Shown here one piece after another: positions 17,757-26,516 of a stretch of 64,000 nt of DNA. The stretch covers positions 682,001 to 746,000 of the forward strand of contig NC_007952.1 in NCBI RefSeq assembly GCF_000013645.1, read 5' to 3'. A program made the translations under genes and the position numbers. Under the pieces are notes generated by a model. That model had not been told where the DNA came from. It worked only from the letters and a program-made list of their open reading frames with translations, and did not search any database. Position 1 is the stretch's first letter. The number at the start of each line of letters is the position of its first letter. The DNA comes from Paraburkholderia xenovorans LB400 (lineage in GTDB: Bacteria > Pseudomonadota > Gammaproteobacteria > Burkholderiales > Burkholderiaceae).

Positions 17757-19574
17757 ATGAACTTACGCACCACGGTTCTTGGGCTCGCGATCCTCGCGTC
17801 GGCAGCCTTGAGTTCGTTCGTTGCACAGGCCGATTCGCAGCTCGACGGGCTCATGAAGAATCCGTCCAACTGGGCCGCGCAGGCGGGCGACTATGCCAAC
17901 CATCGCTACAGCCCTCTCAAGCAGATCAACGAAAACAACGTCGGGAAACTACAGGTCGCGTGGACCATGTCGACCGGCGTGCTGCGCGGCCACGAAGGCG
18001 CGCCGCTCGTGATCGGCGACACCATGTATATCCACTCGCCATTTCCTAACAAGGTAATCGCTATCAACCTGAAGGATCAGACGTTCATCTGGCAGTACCT
18101 GCCGAAACAGGACGATCAGGTGGTGTCCGTGATGTGCTGCGATACCGTCAACCGCGGGCTCGCGTATGGCGACGGCAAGATCTTCCTGCAGCAGGCCGAC
18201 ACCAAACTCGTCGCGTTGAACGCCAAAACCGGCGACGTGGTCTGGACCGCGCAAAACGGTAATCCCAAGGCAGGTGAAACCAACACCAACGCGCCGCACG
18301 TATTCGGCGACAAGGTGCTTACCGGCATTTCCGGCGGCGAGTTCGGCGTACGCGGGCGTCTCATCGCGTACGACATCAAGACCGGGAAACCGGCCTGGAC
18401 GGCCTACAGCACGGGCCCGGACAAGGACATGCTGATCGATCCCGACAAGACGACGACGTATGCCGACGGCAAGATGGTGCCGGTGGGCGCGGACTCGTCG
18501 CTGAAGTCGTGGAAGGGGGACCAGTGGAAACTGGGCGGCGGCACCACCTGGGGCTGGTACGCGTGGGATCCGAAACTCAACCTTGTCTACTACGGCACCG
18601 GCAATCCGGGTACATGGAATCCGACGCAGCGTCCGGGCGACAACAAATGGTCGATGTCCATCTTTGCGCGCGATCTGAATACCGGTCAAGCCAGATGGGT
18701 CTACCAGATGACGCCGCACGACGAGTGGGACTATGACGGCGTCAACGAAATGATCCTGTCGGACCTGTCGATCGACGGCAAAAAGGTTCCGGCTATCGTT
18801 CACTTCGACCGTAACGGTTTCGGCTACACGTTGAATCGCGAGACCGGCCAGTTGCTGGTTGCGCAGAAGTTCGACCCGGCGGTGAACTGGGCCGATCACG
18901 TCGACATGAAGAGCGGCAAGCCGATTCGCAACGCCGCCTATTCGACGCAGGCAGCCGGTTCGGACCACAACGTGAAGGGCATCTGTCCGGCGGCGCTCGG
19001 CTCGAAGGACCAGCAGCCCGCGGCGTACGACCCCGGTTCCAGCCTCTTCCTCGTGCCGACCAACCACGTTTGCATGGACTACGAACCGTTCGATGTCGAC
19101 TACGTGTCGGGCCAGCCGTATGTGGGCGCCACGCTGTCTATGTATCCGGGCCCGAACGACAACAACTCGATGGGTAACTTCATTGCCTGGGATGCTTCGA
19201 AGGGCAAGATCGTCTGGTCCAAGCCGGAGCGGTTCTCGGTATGGTCGGGCGTGCTGGCCACCGCAGGCGGCGTGGCTTTCTACGGCACGCTGGAAGGCTA
19301 CATCAAGGCAGTCCGCATCAAGGACGGCAAGGAACTGTGGCGCTTCAAGACGCCGTCGGGAATCATCGGCAACGTCTTTACCTACGAGTATCAGGGCAAG
19401 CAGTTCATCGGCGTCTACTCGGGTATTGGCGGCTGGGCCGGTATCGGCATGGCGGCGGGTCTCGAGAAGTCGACGGAAGGCCTGGGCGCGGTGGGCGGTT
19501 ATCGCGAGCTCGCGAAGTACACGGCATTGGGCGGCACGCTCTTCGTGTTCGCCATTCCCGGCGGCAACAGCTAG
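17757..19574 (+). CDS. xoxF: Lanthanide-dependent PQQ methanol dehydrogenase XoxF
   Basis: Periplasmic quinoprotein that oxidises methanol to formaldehyde (or formate) and passes electrons to a dedicated cytochrome c. It has 605 residues including a signal peptide ending near VAQA-D (about 25). The eight-bladed propeller is marked by repeated tryptophan motifs; adjacent Cys127-Cys128 (VMCCDTVN) form the PQQ-capping disulfide. Asp325 and Asp327 in EWDYDGVNE are the pair that separates lanthanide enzymes (extra Asp) from calcium MxaF (Ala). GNPGTWNP supplies the metal-binding Asn. It is followed by the cytochrome and XoxJ genes, the usual xoxFGJ order; the type resembles clade XoxF5. Confidence 0.97.
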   Translation: MNLRTTVLGLAILASAALSSFVAQADSQLDGLMKNPSNWAAQAGDYANHRYSPLKQINENNVGKLQVAWTMSTGVLRGHEGAPLVIGDTMYIHSPFPNKVIAINLKDQTFIWQYLPKQDDQVVSVMCCDTVNRGLAYGDGKIFLQQADTKLVALNAKTGDVVWTAQNGNPKAGETNTNAPHVFGDKVLTGISGGEFGVRGRLIAYDIKTGKPAWTAYSTGPDKDMLIDPDKTTTYADGKMVPVGADSSLKSWKGDQWKLGGGTTWGWYAWDPKLNLVYYGTGNPGTWNPTQRPGDNKWSMSIFARDLNTGQARWVYQMTPHDEWDYDGVNEMILSDLSIDGKKVPAIVHFDRNGFGYTLNRETGQLLVAQKFDPAVNWADHVDMKSGKPIRNAAYSTQAAGSDHNVKGICPAALGSKDQQPAAYDPGSSLFLVPTNHVCMDYEPFDVDYVSGQPYVGATLSMYPGPNDNNSMGNFIAWDASKGKIVWSKPERFSVWSGVLATAGGVAFYGTLEGYIKAVRIKDGKELWRFKTPSGIIGNVFTYEYQGKQFIGVYSGIGGWAGIGMAAGLEKSTEGLGAVGGYRELAKYTALGGTLFVFAIPGGNS

Positions 19575-19755
19575 GGCGCCGGAGTTGACTGGAACGCGTG
19601 GCCGGCTTGCCCTTGCAAAGGATCGAGCGGCCGGCGGCGCATTCAGTCATACGTAGTCGTCTACGAGTCATCGGGTCCGCGCCTGTCCGGCAATTCGCCG
19701 ATGCGTCGGTGAAACGCTCCGGGGCGCGGCCTTACTTTGAAGGAGACATGTGCAT

Positions 19756-20175
19756 ATGAAAGGCCGATCAATCCTGTTACGGGCGGCACTGCCCGCCGTT
19801 TTCGTCGTACTGCCCGCTGCGTTCGCCCAGACCAATCCCGCGATTGCCCAGGTGGCGTACAAGGTGGTCGACGGCAGCAAGGTCGACCCCAATACGCTGC
19901 AAGGTTGGAAGACCTGGCGCGCCCTGGCCTGCGAACGCTGTCATGGCGCGCAGCAACAGGGGATGGTCGGACCTTCGCTCGTCGATGCGTTCAAGACGCT
20001 GGACAAGACCGAGTTTCACCGCACCGTGTTCGGTGGCCGCGTGGACAAGGGCATGCCCGACTTCAGTTCGAGCCAGATGATGCAGAAGAACTGGGAGAAC
20101 CTTTACGCCTATCTGAAAGGGCGTTCCGACGGCCAGATCAAGCCGGGCGATCTGCAGGCCATCGACTCGAAATAG
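19756..20175 (+). CDS. xoxG: Cytochrome c, XoxG-type electron acceptor of XoxF
   Basis: A 139-residue periplasmic monohaem cytochrome with a signal peptide (cut after AAFAQ, about residue 25) and one haem site, CERCH at 59-63. Distal methionine candidates lie in KGMPDF. It should take electrons from XoxF and pass them to the oxidase chain. ATG 19756 is preferred. An AGGAG lies 10 nt upstream, and in between is a 3-codon frame (ATG 19748, stop 19757-19759) that overlaps the start by ATGA, a possible coupling device. Confidence 0.9.
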   Translation: MKGRSILLRAALPAVFVVLPAAFAQTNPAIAQVAYKVVDGSKVDPNTLQGWKTWRALACERCHGAQQQGMVGPSLVDAFKTLDKTEFHRTVFGGRVDKGMPDFSSSQMMQKNWENLYAYLKGRSDGQIKPGDLQAIDSK

Positions 20176-20205
20176 CGCCCACGTCTCTACCTCAGGAGGT
20201 TATCG

Positions 20206-21117
20206 ATGCGTCACGGCAAACGAATGCCCACGCACGTCGCAATCGTAACCGCCGCGCTGTGCTATGCGGCGATTGCAAGCGGCGCGGTGCGCGCCCAAGG
20301 CGAGGCAATGCCCAATAACGATGGCGCCGATGGCGTGCTGCGGGTCTGCGCGGACCCGAACAACATGCCCTTGTCCAACAACAAGGGCGAGGGCTACGAG
20401 AACCGCATTGCCAGCCAGATGGCGAGCGATTTCGGCTACAAGCTCGAATACACGTATTTTCCGCAGCGCATGGGCTTTGTGCGGCACACGTTGCGCGAGA
20501 AGGTGCCGGATACCGAGCGCTACAAGTGCGATCTGATCATCGGCGTGCCGAAGGGCTACGACATGACCTCGACGACGCAGCCTTATCTGCGCTCCACGTA
20601 TGCAATGGTCTTTACGAAGCGGCCCGAACTGGCCGGCATCAATACGCCGGACGATCTGCTCAAGCTGCCGCCGGACCAGTTGCACAAACTGCGCTTTGGC
20701 ATCTTCACGCAGACGCCCGCGGTCGACTGGCTGCTCAGCCATGATCTGATCGATCAGGCGGTGTCGTATCAGGTGCAAAGCGGCGATCCGCAGGAATACC
20801 CCGGCCAGATGATCGAAAAGGATCTGCAGGCGGGCAACGTGGACGTGGTGTTCCTGTGGGGGCCGATTGCGGGCTACTTCGCGAAGCGCTCCGGCGATAC
20901 GGTCAAGCTCGTGCCGTTCCCGGCCACGCCGGGGATCCGCTTCGACTATACGATCTCGATGGGCGTGCGCTACGGCGAAAAAGCGTGGAAGGACAAGGTC
21001 GATCAATGGATCGGCGCGAACCACGACAAGATCGACAACATCCTCACCAGTTACGAAGTGCCGCTTCTGAAGCCTGTCGATACGCCGGCAGGCAAGCCCG
21101 CGGACGGGTCGCCATGA
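20206..21117 (+). CDS. xoxJ: XoxJ/MoxJ periplasmic solute-binding-like protein
   Basis: A 303-residue protein of the quinoprotein-dehydrogenase-associated family related to amino-acid-binding proteins, with a signal peptide ending near VRAQ (residue 31). The stretch LRVCADPNNMPLSNNKGEGYENRIA is diagnostic. XoxJ is required for XoxF activity in methylotrophs, probably by helping cofactor insertion or folding, not by transport. An AGGAGG site precedes ATG 20206. Its stop overlaps the next gene by ATGA. Confidence 0.92.
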   Translation: MRHGKRMPTHVAIVTAALCYAAIASGAVRAQGEAMPNNDGADGVLRVCADPNNMPLSNNKGEGYENRIASQMASDFGYKLEYTYFPQRMGFVRHTLREKVPDTERYKCDLIIGVPKGYDMTSTTQPYLRSTYAMVFTKRPELAGINTPDDLLKLPPDQLHKLRFGIFTQTPAVDWLLSHDLIDQAVSYQVQSGDPQEYPGQMIEKDLQAGNVDVVFLWGPIAGYFAKRSGDTVKLVPFPATPGIRFDYTISMGVRYGEKAWKDKVDQWIGANHDKIDNILTSYEVPLLKPVDTPAGKPADGSP

Positions 21118-21887
21118 GGCGGCAGCGGCAGCGATTGCGCCGCGCGTGGCGGCATGTGCTTGCGGTGTGTGTAACGTGCGCAATGTGTGCGACGCACAGC
21201 GCGGCGTTTGCCGCGGGCGCCGACGAAATCTCCGCCGCCGAGCGGCTCATCTTCACGACGGATCATCTGCATGGCATCCAGCAGCAGACCGAGCTCGACT
21301 ACGCTTTCCTCAGCACGGACCAGCCGGCGCACAGTACGGACGTGGTCAAGGTGCTGGTGGTGAGCCCGGACAACGCCAAAGGCGATGCTCAGGTATCCGA
21401 TCACAGCGGCGCTGTGCCGTTGCCGAACGCCGGCTTGCAGTGCAATCCGGTGATCATCTATTTCCTCGAACGCGACATCGCGGAGATGGAGCATCTGACC
21501 GGTGGCCAGCGCCGTTACTTCCAGCAGCGCCTGCGCCTCGCGCTCGCAGCGGGGCCGAAGATCGAGACGGTGACGAGCCAGGTGGGCGGCAAGCCCGTGA
21601 AGGCGCGGCAGATCGTCGTGCAACCGTACCTGGGCGATCCCAATTCGGAACGTTTCGCGCAATACATCGGCAAGCGCTACACGTTCCTGATTGCCGATAC
21701 GGTGCCGGGCGAGGTCGCGCTGATCCGCACCGACGTGCCCGGCGCGAACAACGATTTCGCGCACCCGTTGCAGACGCAAACGCTGAGCTTCCAGGCGGCG
21801 CTGCGAAAACTGCCGCCGCCGCCGAACGCGCCGAACGCGCCGAATGTGCCGTTGAAGCCTTCCGACGCGCCGCGTGCGAGCCGTTAG
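21114..21887 (+). CDS. Hypothetical secreted protein of the xox operon
   Basis: A 257-residue protein starting with a basic stretch and an export signal (VLAVCVTCAMCATHSAAFAAG, cut about residue 34). The mature part contains ADEISAAERLIFTTDHLHGIQQQTELDYAFL near the start and a Pro/Asn-rich tail (PPPPNAPNAPNVPLKP). I do not recognise a named family. The ATGA overlap with xoxJ and the location before the LysR gene make it part of the xox operon, so a periplasmic role in methanol oxidation is the natural guess. There is no haem or PQQ-binding motif. Confidence 0.8.
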   Translation: MRRQRQRLRRAWRHVLAVCVTCAMCATHSAAFAAGADEISAAERLIFTTDHLHGIQQQTELDYAFLSTDQPAHSTDVVKVLVVSPDNAKGDAQVSDHSGAVPLPNAGLQCNPVIIYFLERDIAEMEHLTGGQRRYFQQRLRLALAAGPKIETVTSQVGGKPVKARQIVVQPYLGDPNSERFAQYIGKRYTFLIADTVPGEVALIRTDVPGANNDFAHPLQTQTLSFQAALRKLPPPPNAPNAPNVPLKPSDAPRASR

Positions 21888-21902
21888 CGAGGCCGCGCCA
21901 AG

Positions 21903-22865
21903 GTGAATTTCATCCGCTCGCTGACCTTGCGCCAGTTGCAGATCTTTGTCGTGGCGAGCCGCTACACGAGCTTCGCCCGGGCCGCGGAGGAATTGCATCT
22001 GACCCAGCCGGCGGTGTCGATGCAGATTCATCAGCTCGAGGAGGCGGTGGGCCTGCGTCTGTTCGAGCGGATTGCGCGCAAGCTCGCGTTGACCGAAGCG
22101 GGCGAAATGCTGAGCCATCACGCGAGCCGGATTCTCGGCGAGATCAAGGATGCGGAAGACGCGATGACCTCGCTCAAGCAGGCCGATAGCGGCTCGATCG
22201 CGGTGGGCATCGTCAGTTCCGCGACGTACTTCGCGCCGAAGCTGCTGGCCATGTATTCGCATCTGTATCCGAAGGTGGACGTGCATTTTTCAGTGGGCAA
22301 TCGCGACGCGCTGCTGCGCCTCCTGCAGGACAATGCGATCGATCTCGCCATCATGGGCCGCCCGCCGCCGGAGCTCGACACCACGACCGAGCCGCTTGCC
22401 TGGCATCCGCAAGTGGTGATCGCGCCGCTCGACCATCCGTTATGCGGTGCGCGGCGCTTCGATTTGCAGGAACTGCGTGGCGACACGTTCCTGTTGCGCG
22501 AGCCCGGCTCGGGAACGCGCATGGCCGCGGAGGAAATGTTCAGGCAGCATCTGTTCACGCCCGCGAAGGTGGTCACGCTCGGCAGCAACGAAACGATCAA
22601 GCAGGCGGTGATGGCGGGCATGGGCGTGAGCCTGATTTCGCTGCATACGCTGCTGCTGGAACTGCGTACCAAGGAGATTGCGTTGCTCGACGTGAACGGC
22701 ACGCCGATTGAACGGACGTGGCAAGTCGTGCATCTGCGGGCCAAGCAGTTGTCGCCGACCTGTTCGGCATTCAGGCAGTTTCTGCTGGAGCAGGCGGCCG
22801 CTTATCTGGAGCGCGAGTATGCGGCGTTCGTCACGTTGCCCGCGAAATCGGGGGTGTTGAAATGA
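21903..22865 (+). CDS. LysR-family regulator, CbbR-like
   Basis: A 320-residue LysR regulator. The N-terminal winged helix (LRQLQIFVVASRYTSFARAAEELHLTQPAVSMQIHQLEEAVGLRLFER) and the ligand-binding part (GNRDALLRLLQDNAIDLAIMGRPP, FLLREPGSGTRMAAEE) resemble CbbR/CfxR, regulators of Calvin-cycle genes that sense carbon or redox state. Start is GTG 21903. It lies inside the xox gene block, 15 nt after the preceding gene and overlapping the next by ATGA. This would fit a methanol user that fixes the resulting CO2; inference. Confidence 0.9.
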   Translation: MNFIRSLTLRQLQIFVVASRYTSFARAAEELHLTQPAVSMQIHQLEEAVGLRLFERIARKLALTEAGEMLSHHASRILGEIKDAEDAMTSLKQADSGSIAVGIVSSATYFAPKLLAMYSHLYPKVDVHFSVGNRDALLRLLQDNAIDLAIMGRPPPELDTTTEPLAWHPQVVIAPLDHPLCGARRFDLQELRGDTFLLREPGSGTRMAAEEMFRQHLFTPAKVVTLGSNETIKQAVMAGMGVSLISLHTLLLELRTKEIALLDVNGTPIERTWQVVHLRAKQLSPTCSAFRQFLLEQAAAYLEREYAAFVTLPAKSGVLK

Positions 22866-23458
22866 ACAGGGCGGGAGGTGAGGTGCGCGGGGGTTATGTG
22901 CGTTATGGACGTTACGTGGGGCCCATCGGCATGATCTGCGTGGCATTCGCCTGTTCGCAGGCGCTCGGCGCGCCGACCTCGATTGCGGTCATGGACTGTG
23001 TGTTGATCGACGATAACGCGGCCTACAACGATGCCGGGACTAACCGCATCCAGCAGGCGCGCATCGGGATGGTGAGCGAGGCGCTGCGTGAGCAGTTGCG
23101 CGAGAGTCAGCGCTACCGCGTTGCCGACAATGCGGCGGCCGCCGGTCTGATCGCACAACTCGGCGCATCGCAGGATCTGAACGCATGCGCGGACTGTGCG
23201 CGGCAGGTGGGACGCAAGCTCGGCGTCGAGCAGATCGGCCTGTGCTGGGTCCAGAAAGTCAGCAACCTGATCCTGAACATTAATCTGCATGTCGAAGATG
23301 TCGGCAGCGGAGCAACCGTCTTCCAGCGCTCGGTCGATATTCGCGGCAATACCGACCTGTCCTGGCGACGAGGCGCGGCGGCGCTGGCCGGACTGCTGGC
23401 CGGCGGTACGGCGGCGGGTTCGGCAGCGAGTTCGACAGAACGTGGTGCCTCGCCGTGA
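22862..23458 (+). CDS. DUF3280/DUF2380 family secreted protein
   Basis: A 198-residue protein with a central secretion signal region (GPIGMICVAFACSQALGA, preceded by an unusual 20-residue N-terminus) and the family stretch TSIAVMDCVLIDDNAAYNDAG. Cysteines occur in NACADCARQVG and GLCWVQ. Members are found beside alcohol dehydrogenase genes in methylotrophs; no biochemical function is known. ATG 22862 overlaps the LysR stop by ATGA. It ends the first plus-strand block, before a gap with a sigma-54 promoter. Confidence 0.82.
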   Translation: MNRAGGEVRGGYVRYGRYVGPIGMICVAFACSQALGAPTSIAVMDCVLIDDNAAYNDAGTNRIQQARIGMVSEALREQLRESQRYRVADNAAAAGLIAQLGASQDLNACADCARQVGRKLGVEQIGLCWVQKVSNLILNINLHVEDVGSGATVFQRSVDIRGNTDLSWRRGAAALAGLLAGGTAAGSAASSTERGASP

Positions 23459-23560
23459 GAGCGCGGCGATTTTCCCGCAGCGGCACACTGTGTACTCGAA
23501 CTACGTAACAGGTTGACATCGTTCCTCGCGCGAGCGCGCCGGCTGCGTCCAGCCGCGTAC

Positions 23561-23576
23561 TGGCACAGAGTATGCG
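23561..23576 (+). promoter_or_regulatory. Sigma-54 (-24/-12) promoter upstream of moxR
   Basis: TGGCACAGAGTATGCG matches the sigma-54 consensus TGGCAC-N5-TTGCA at all -24 positions and at TGC of the -12 box, with the exact 10-nt spacing between GG and GC. It lies 92 nt before the moxR ATG. A sigma-54 activator gene is present at 6224-8299. Confidence 0.72.
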
Positions 23577-23667
23577 CCGAGGTCCGCGCATAGCGATGAG
23601 AAGCACATCCGTATCGCGGGTCGACGACGAGCCCGCGCCTGATTGCCTGCTATAGGGGATTGCATCG

Positions 23668-24687
23668 ATGGGTGCTGGCGAACTGCTTCAGGACTGGCGC
23701 GTGCATGCATTGCGGATCGAAGACGAAGTCTCGCGAGTCGTGATCGGCCAGCCGCAGACCATCCGTCTCATCACCGTCGCGTTGTTCGCCCGTGGCCATG
23801 TGCTTCTCGAAGGCGGCGTCGGGGTCGGCAAGACAACCGTGTTGCGCGCGTTTGCACGAGTGGTGGGCGGCGAGTTCGAGCGCGTGGAAGGCACCATCGA
23901 TCTGATGCCGGGCGATCTCGTCTATCACACGTACGTCGACGCCGAGGGCAGGCCGCGAATCGATCCTGGTCCGCTGCTTCGACACGGCGAACGGCTGACC
24001 ACGTTCTTCTTCAACGAGATCAATCGCGCGCGTCCCCAGGTTCAGTCGCTGCTGCTGCGCGCGATGGCGGAGCGTTCGGTGTGGGCGTTCGATCGCGAAT
24101 ATCGCTTCCCGCATATGACGGTGTTTGCCGACCGCAACAAGGTCGAGAAGGAAGAGACCTTCGAGCTTGCATCGGCGGCGCGCGATCGCTTCCTGTTCGA
24201 ACTGGGCATGCCCACGCCGACCGAGCCCGACGTGCGCCGGTCACTGGTATTCGACGCGGCGTTCCATGACGTCGACAGCCTGCTTGCGCGGCTCCCGCCT
24301 GCGATCGTTCAGTGGGAACAGTTGAACCAGGTCGGCGCGGCCATTCAGGAGAGCGTGCAATCGAGTGAAACGATCGAGCGCTATGTTCTGGACATCTGGC
24401 AGGCCACGGAAACGCCGCAGCGTTTCGGCATTGCGCTCGACGGCGTGGATATGGACCGGCTCATTCTGGCGGGCGCAAGCCCTCGGGGCATGAGTGCATT
24501 GCTGCGCGCGGCTCGCGTGGTGGCGTGGCTCGCCGGCCGCTCGCATCTGGTTCCGGAAGATATTCATGCGGTGCTGATGCCCGCGCTCGGGCACCGTGTG
24601 TTCTTCACGCCGATCTATGAACTGCGCCGCCAGGAACTCGCTGAAGCGCTCATGACGCAAATCATGAACAGGCTGGCCGTACCCTGA
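23668..24687 (+). CDS. mxaR: MoxR-type AAA+ ATPase (MxaR)
   Basis: A 339-residue AAA+ chaperone-like ATPase of the MoxR family. Walker A GGVGVGKTT is at residues 49-57 and the Walker B region is FFFNEINRARP at about 112-122; the sensor region includes MTVFADRNKVEKEETFEL. MoxR proteins work with VWA-domain partners to activate or insert metals; here it heads mxaRSACKL, which in classical methylotrophs is needed for active methanol dehydrogenase. A 3-nt gap separates it from mxaS. Transcription may start at the sigma-54 site upstream. Confidence 0.93.
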   Translation: MGAGELLQDWRVHALRIEDEVSRVVIGQPQTIRLITVALFARGHVLLEGGVGVGKTTVLRAFARVVGGEFERVEGTIDLMPGDLVYHTYVDAEGRPRIDPGPLLRHGERLTTFFFNEINRARPQVQSLLLRAMAERSVWAFDREYRFPHMTVFADRNKVEKEETFELASAARDRFLFELGMPTPTEPDVRRSLVFDAAFHDVDSLLARLPPAIVQWEQLNQVGAAIQESVQSSETIERYVLDIWQATETPQRFGIALDGVDMDRLILAGASPRGMSALLRAARVVAWLAGRSHLVPEDIHAVLMPALGHRVFFTPIYELRRQELAEALMTQIMNRLAVP

Positions 24688-24690
24688 GCC

Positions 24691-25560
24691 ATGAACGGGA
24701 CAGCGGAATTTCACTACCGTTTGCCGATGCGCGCAGGCGGATTTCGTCCCGGCTCGCATCCGGGATCGAGTTTCGGCGCCGGCCAGGAATTCGCGATGCA
24801 CGGGCGTCTCTTCGATTACCCGGATCCGCGCCGCCTGGATCTGCGCGCGAGCGTGCGCGCCGCGCGCTCGGAGTGGCTGGTGCGGGTTCATCTGCAGCGC
24901 GCCGCCGTGCCGGTGCAGGTGATCGTCGATGTCTCGGCGTCGATGCACTTCGGCAAGCGCCGGACGAAGTCGCAGGTTGCCGCGGACTTTGTCGAAGCGT
25001 TGGGATACAGCGCGTTCCGTGTCGGCGATCCGTTGGGCATGCTCGCCTTCGACACCCGCGCGCGCGACGATCTTTTCATGCCGGCGCGATATGGCCGCGG
25101 CGTCGGCAACCTGCTCGCGACGATGTTGCGCGAGAGTGAGAGCGCGAGCGACGCCGCCGGAAGCGGTGGCATCGCCGGGCTGCAACGCGCCGCTTCGGCG
25201 CTGGCCGGACGGCAGGCGCTGATTTTCCTCGTTTCGGATTTTCATTGGCCACTCGCCGCATTGCCGGCCGTACTCGATTTGCTGGTTCACGCCTGTGTGG
25301 TCCCGATAGTGGTCTGGGATGCCGCTGAAATCGCCCCGCCGAACGGCGGTTCGCTGCTCGCGGTCAACGATGCGGAGTCCGCCCGGCAGCGCACGCTATG
25401 GCTGCGCGGCAGCGTGCGCGAGCGTTGGCGCGAGGCCGTTGCGCGGCGGCGCGCGGAGCTCGCGAACGTGTTCGGCAAGCGCGGCATCCAGCCGTTTTAT
25501 GTCGAGAGCGCTTTTGATCCGGAGGCGATGTCGCGCTACTTTCTGGAGACGATCGCATGA
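24691..25560 (+). CDS. mxaS: MxaS-like DUF58 protein
   Basis: A 289-residue cytosolic protein with the DUF58 / VWA-like fold (FRPGSHPGSSFGAGQEF at 17-33, VQVIVDVSASMHFGKRR at about 75, a MIDAS-type DxSxS). DUF58 proteins pair with MoxR ATPases. In mxa operons MxaS is needed for methanol oxidation, presumably in enzyme maturation. Its stop overlaps mxaA by ATGA. No membrane segment is evident. Confidence 0.87.
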   Translation: MNGTAEFHYRLPMRAGGFRPGSHPGSSFGAGQEFAMHGRLFDYPDPRRLDLRASVRAARSEWLVRVHLQRAAVPVQVIVDVSASMHFGKRRTKSQVAADFVEALGYSAFRVGDPLGMLAFDTRARDDLFMPARYGRGVGNLLATMLRESESASDAAGSGGIAGLQRAASALAGRQALIFLVSDFHWPLAALPAVLDLLVHACVVPIVVWDAAEIAPPNGGSLLAVNDAESARQRTLWLRGSVRERWREAVARRRAELANVFGKRGIQPFYVESAFDPEAMSRYFLETIA

Positions 25561-26516
25561 GACCTGACGGGCGCGGCGTTGGCAGATCAGGAAGGTCGCT
25601 TTGCGAGGCGTCAGGCGCAACGAGGTTTGTCTCGGCGCTCGCGTTGACGTTGACGTTGGTGTTGGCATTGGCGCCTGCGATAAGCGTCGCTGCCGGCTCG
25701 GGCGATGTCCTTCAGCCGACGGTTCAGGAGCCGCGTGCTTTCGGCCATCTGCTCGGCGACATCGTCACGCAACGCATCCTGCTGCGCGCCGGCGATAACG
25801 ATGTCGGTTCGGTCGCGCCGCCTTCCATAGGCCGCACCGGCGCGTGGCTCGAACGGCGGCCTGCGCGGATCGAAACCGATGCCGAAGGTCGGCGGTGGAT
25901 GGCAATCGACTACCAGATCGTCAACGTCGCGCCCACGCTCACCCGGATTGCGTTGCCGGCATTGACATTGACCTCGGCATCCGGTGCGACGCTGCAGGTT
26001 GCGGAGTGGCCGCTCAGCATCGGTCCGATAACCTCTGCCGACGCCTTCGAGGCCGGCGACCTGCAACGGATGCGGCCCGACCGGCAGGCTCCCTTGATGC
26101 CGACCGCGCCGCTGCGAAGGCAGGCGGCTTTCGCGCTCGGCCTGTTGCTGCTGACGTTGCTCTCGTGGGCCGGCTGGTGGCTGTGGCGCAACTGGCGCGA
26201 GTCGGCGCGGCTGCCTTTCGCGCGCGCCTGGCGGCAGATGCGGCGCCTGGACGGGCCGAACGCCGACATGTCCGCGGACGCGTGGCTTTGCCTGCACCGC
26301 GCACTGAACGAAACGGCCGGCCATGTCGTTCACGCGGGTTCGCTGCCCAGCCTGTTCGCGCGAGCGCCGTATTTGCAGCCGCTACACGCGCAGCTCGAAC
26401 AGTTCTATCAGCAATCCGGCGAGCGGTTTTTCACGCCCGCACCAGCGCTAGCGCCTTATCCATTGCGGGGGCTATGCCGCGCGCTGTATCGCGCGGAGCA
26501 GCGCCATCAACGATGA
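25557..26516 (+). CDS. mxaA: MxaA-like membrane-anchored periplasmic protein
   Basis: A 319-residue protein with an export signal (VSALALTLTLVLALAPAISVAAG, about residues 23-45), a periplasmic domain beginning with VQEPRAFGHLLGDIVTQRI, one transmembrane helix (FALGLLLLTLLSWAGWWLW, about 190-210) and a cytosolic tail. MxaA is one of the proteins needed for calcium insertion into MxaFI methanol dehydrogenase. It overlaps mxaS and mxaC by ATGA at both ends. Confidence 0.88.
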   Translation: MRPDGRGVGRSGRSLCEASGATRFVSALALTLTLVLALAPAISVAAGSGDVLQPTVQEPRAFGHLLGDIVTQRILLRAGDNDVGSVAPPSIGRTGAWLERRPARIETDAEGRRWMAIDYQIVNVAPTLTRIALPALTLTSASGATLQVAEWPLSIGPITSADAFEAGDLQRMRPDRQAPLMPTAPLRRQAAFALGLLLLTLLSWAGWWLWRNWRESARLPFARAWRQMRRLDGPNADMSADAWLCLHRALNETAGHVVHAGSLPSLFARAPYLQPLHAQLEQFYQQSGERFFTPAPALAPYPLRGLCRALYRAEQRHQR

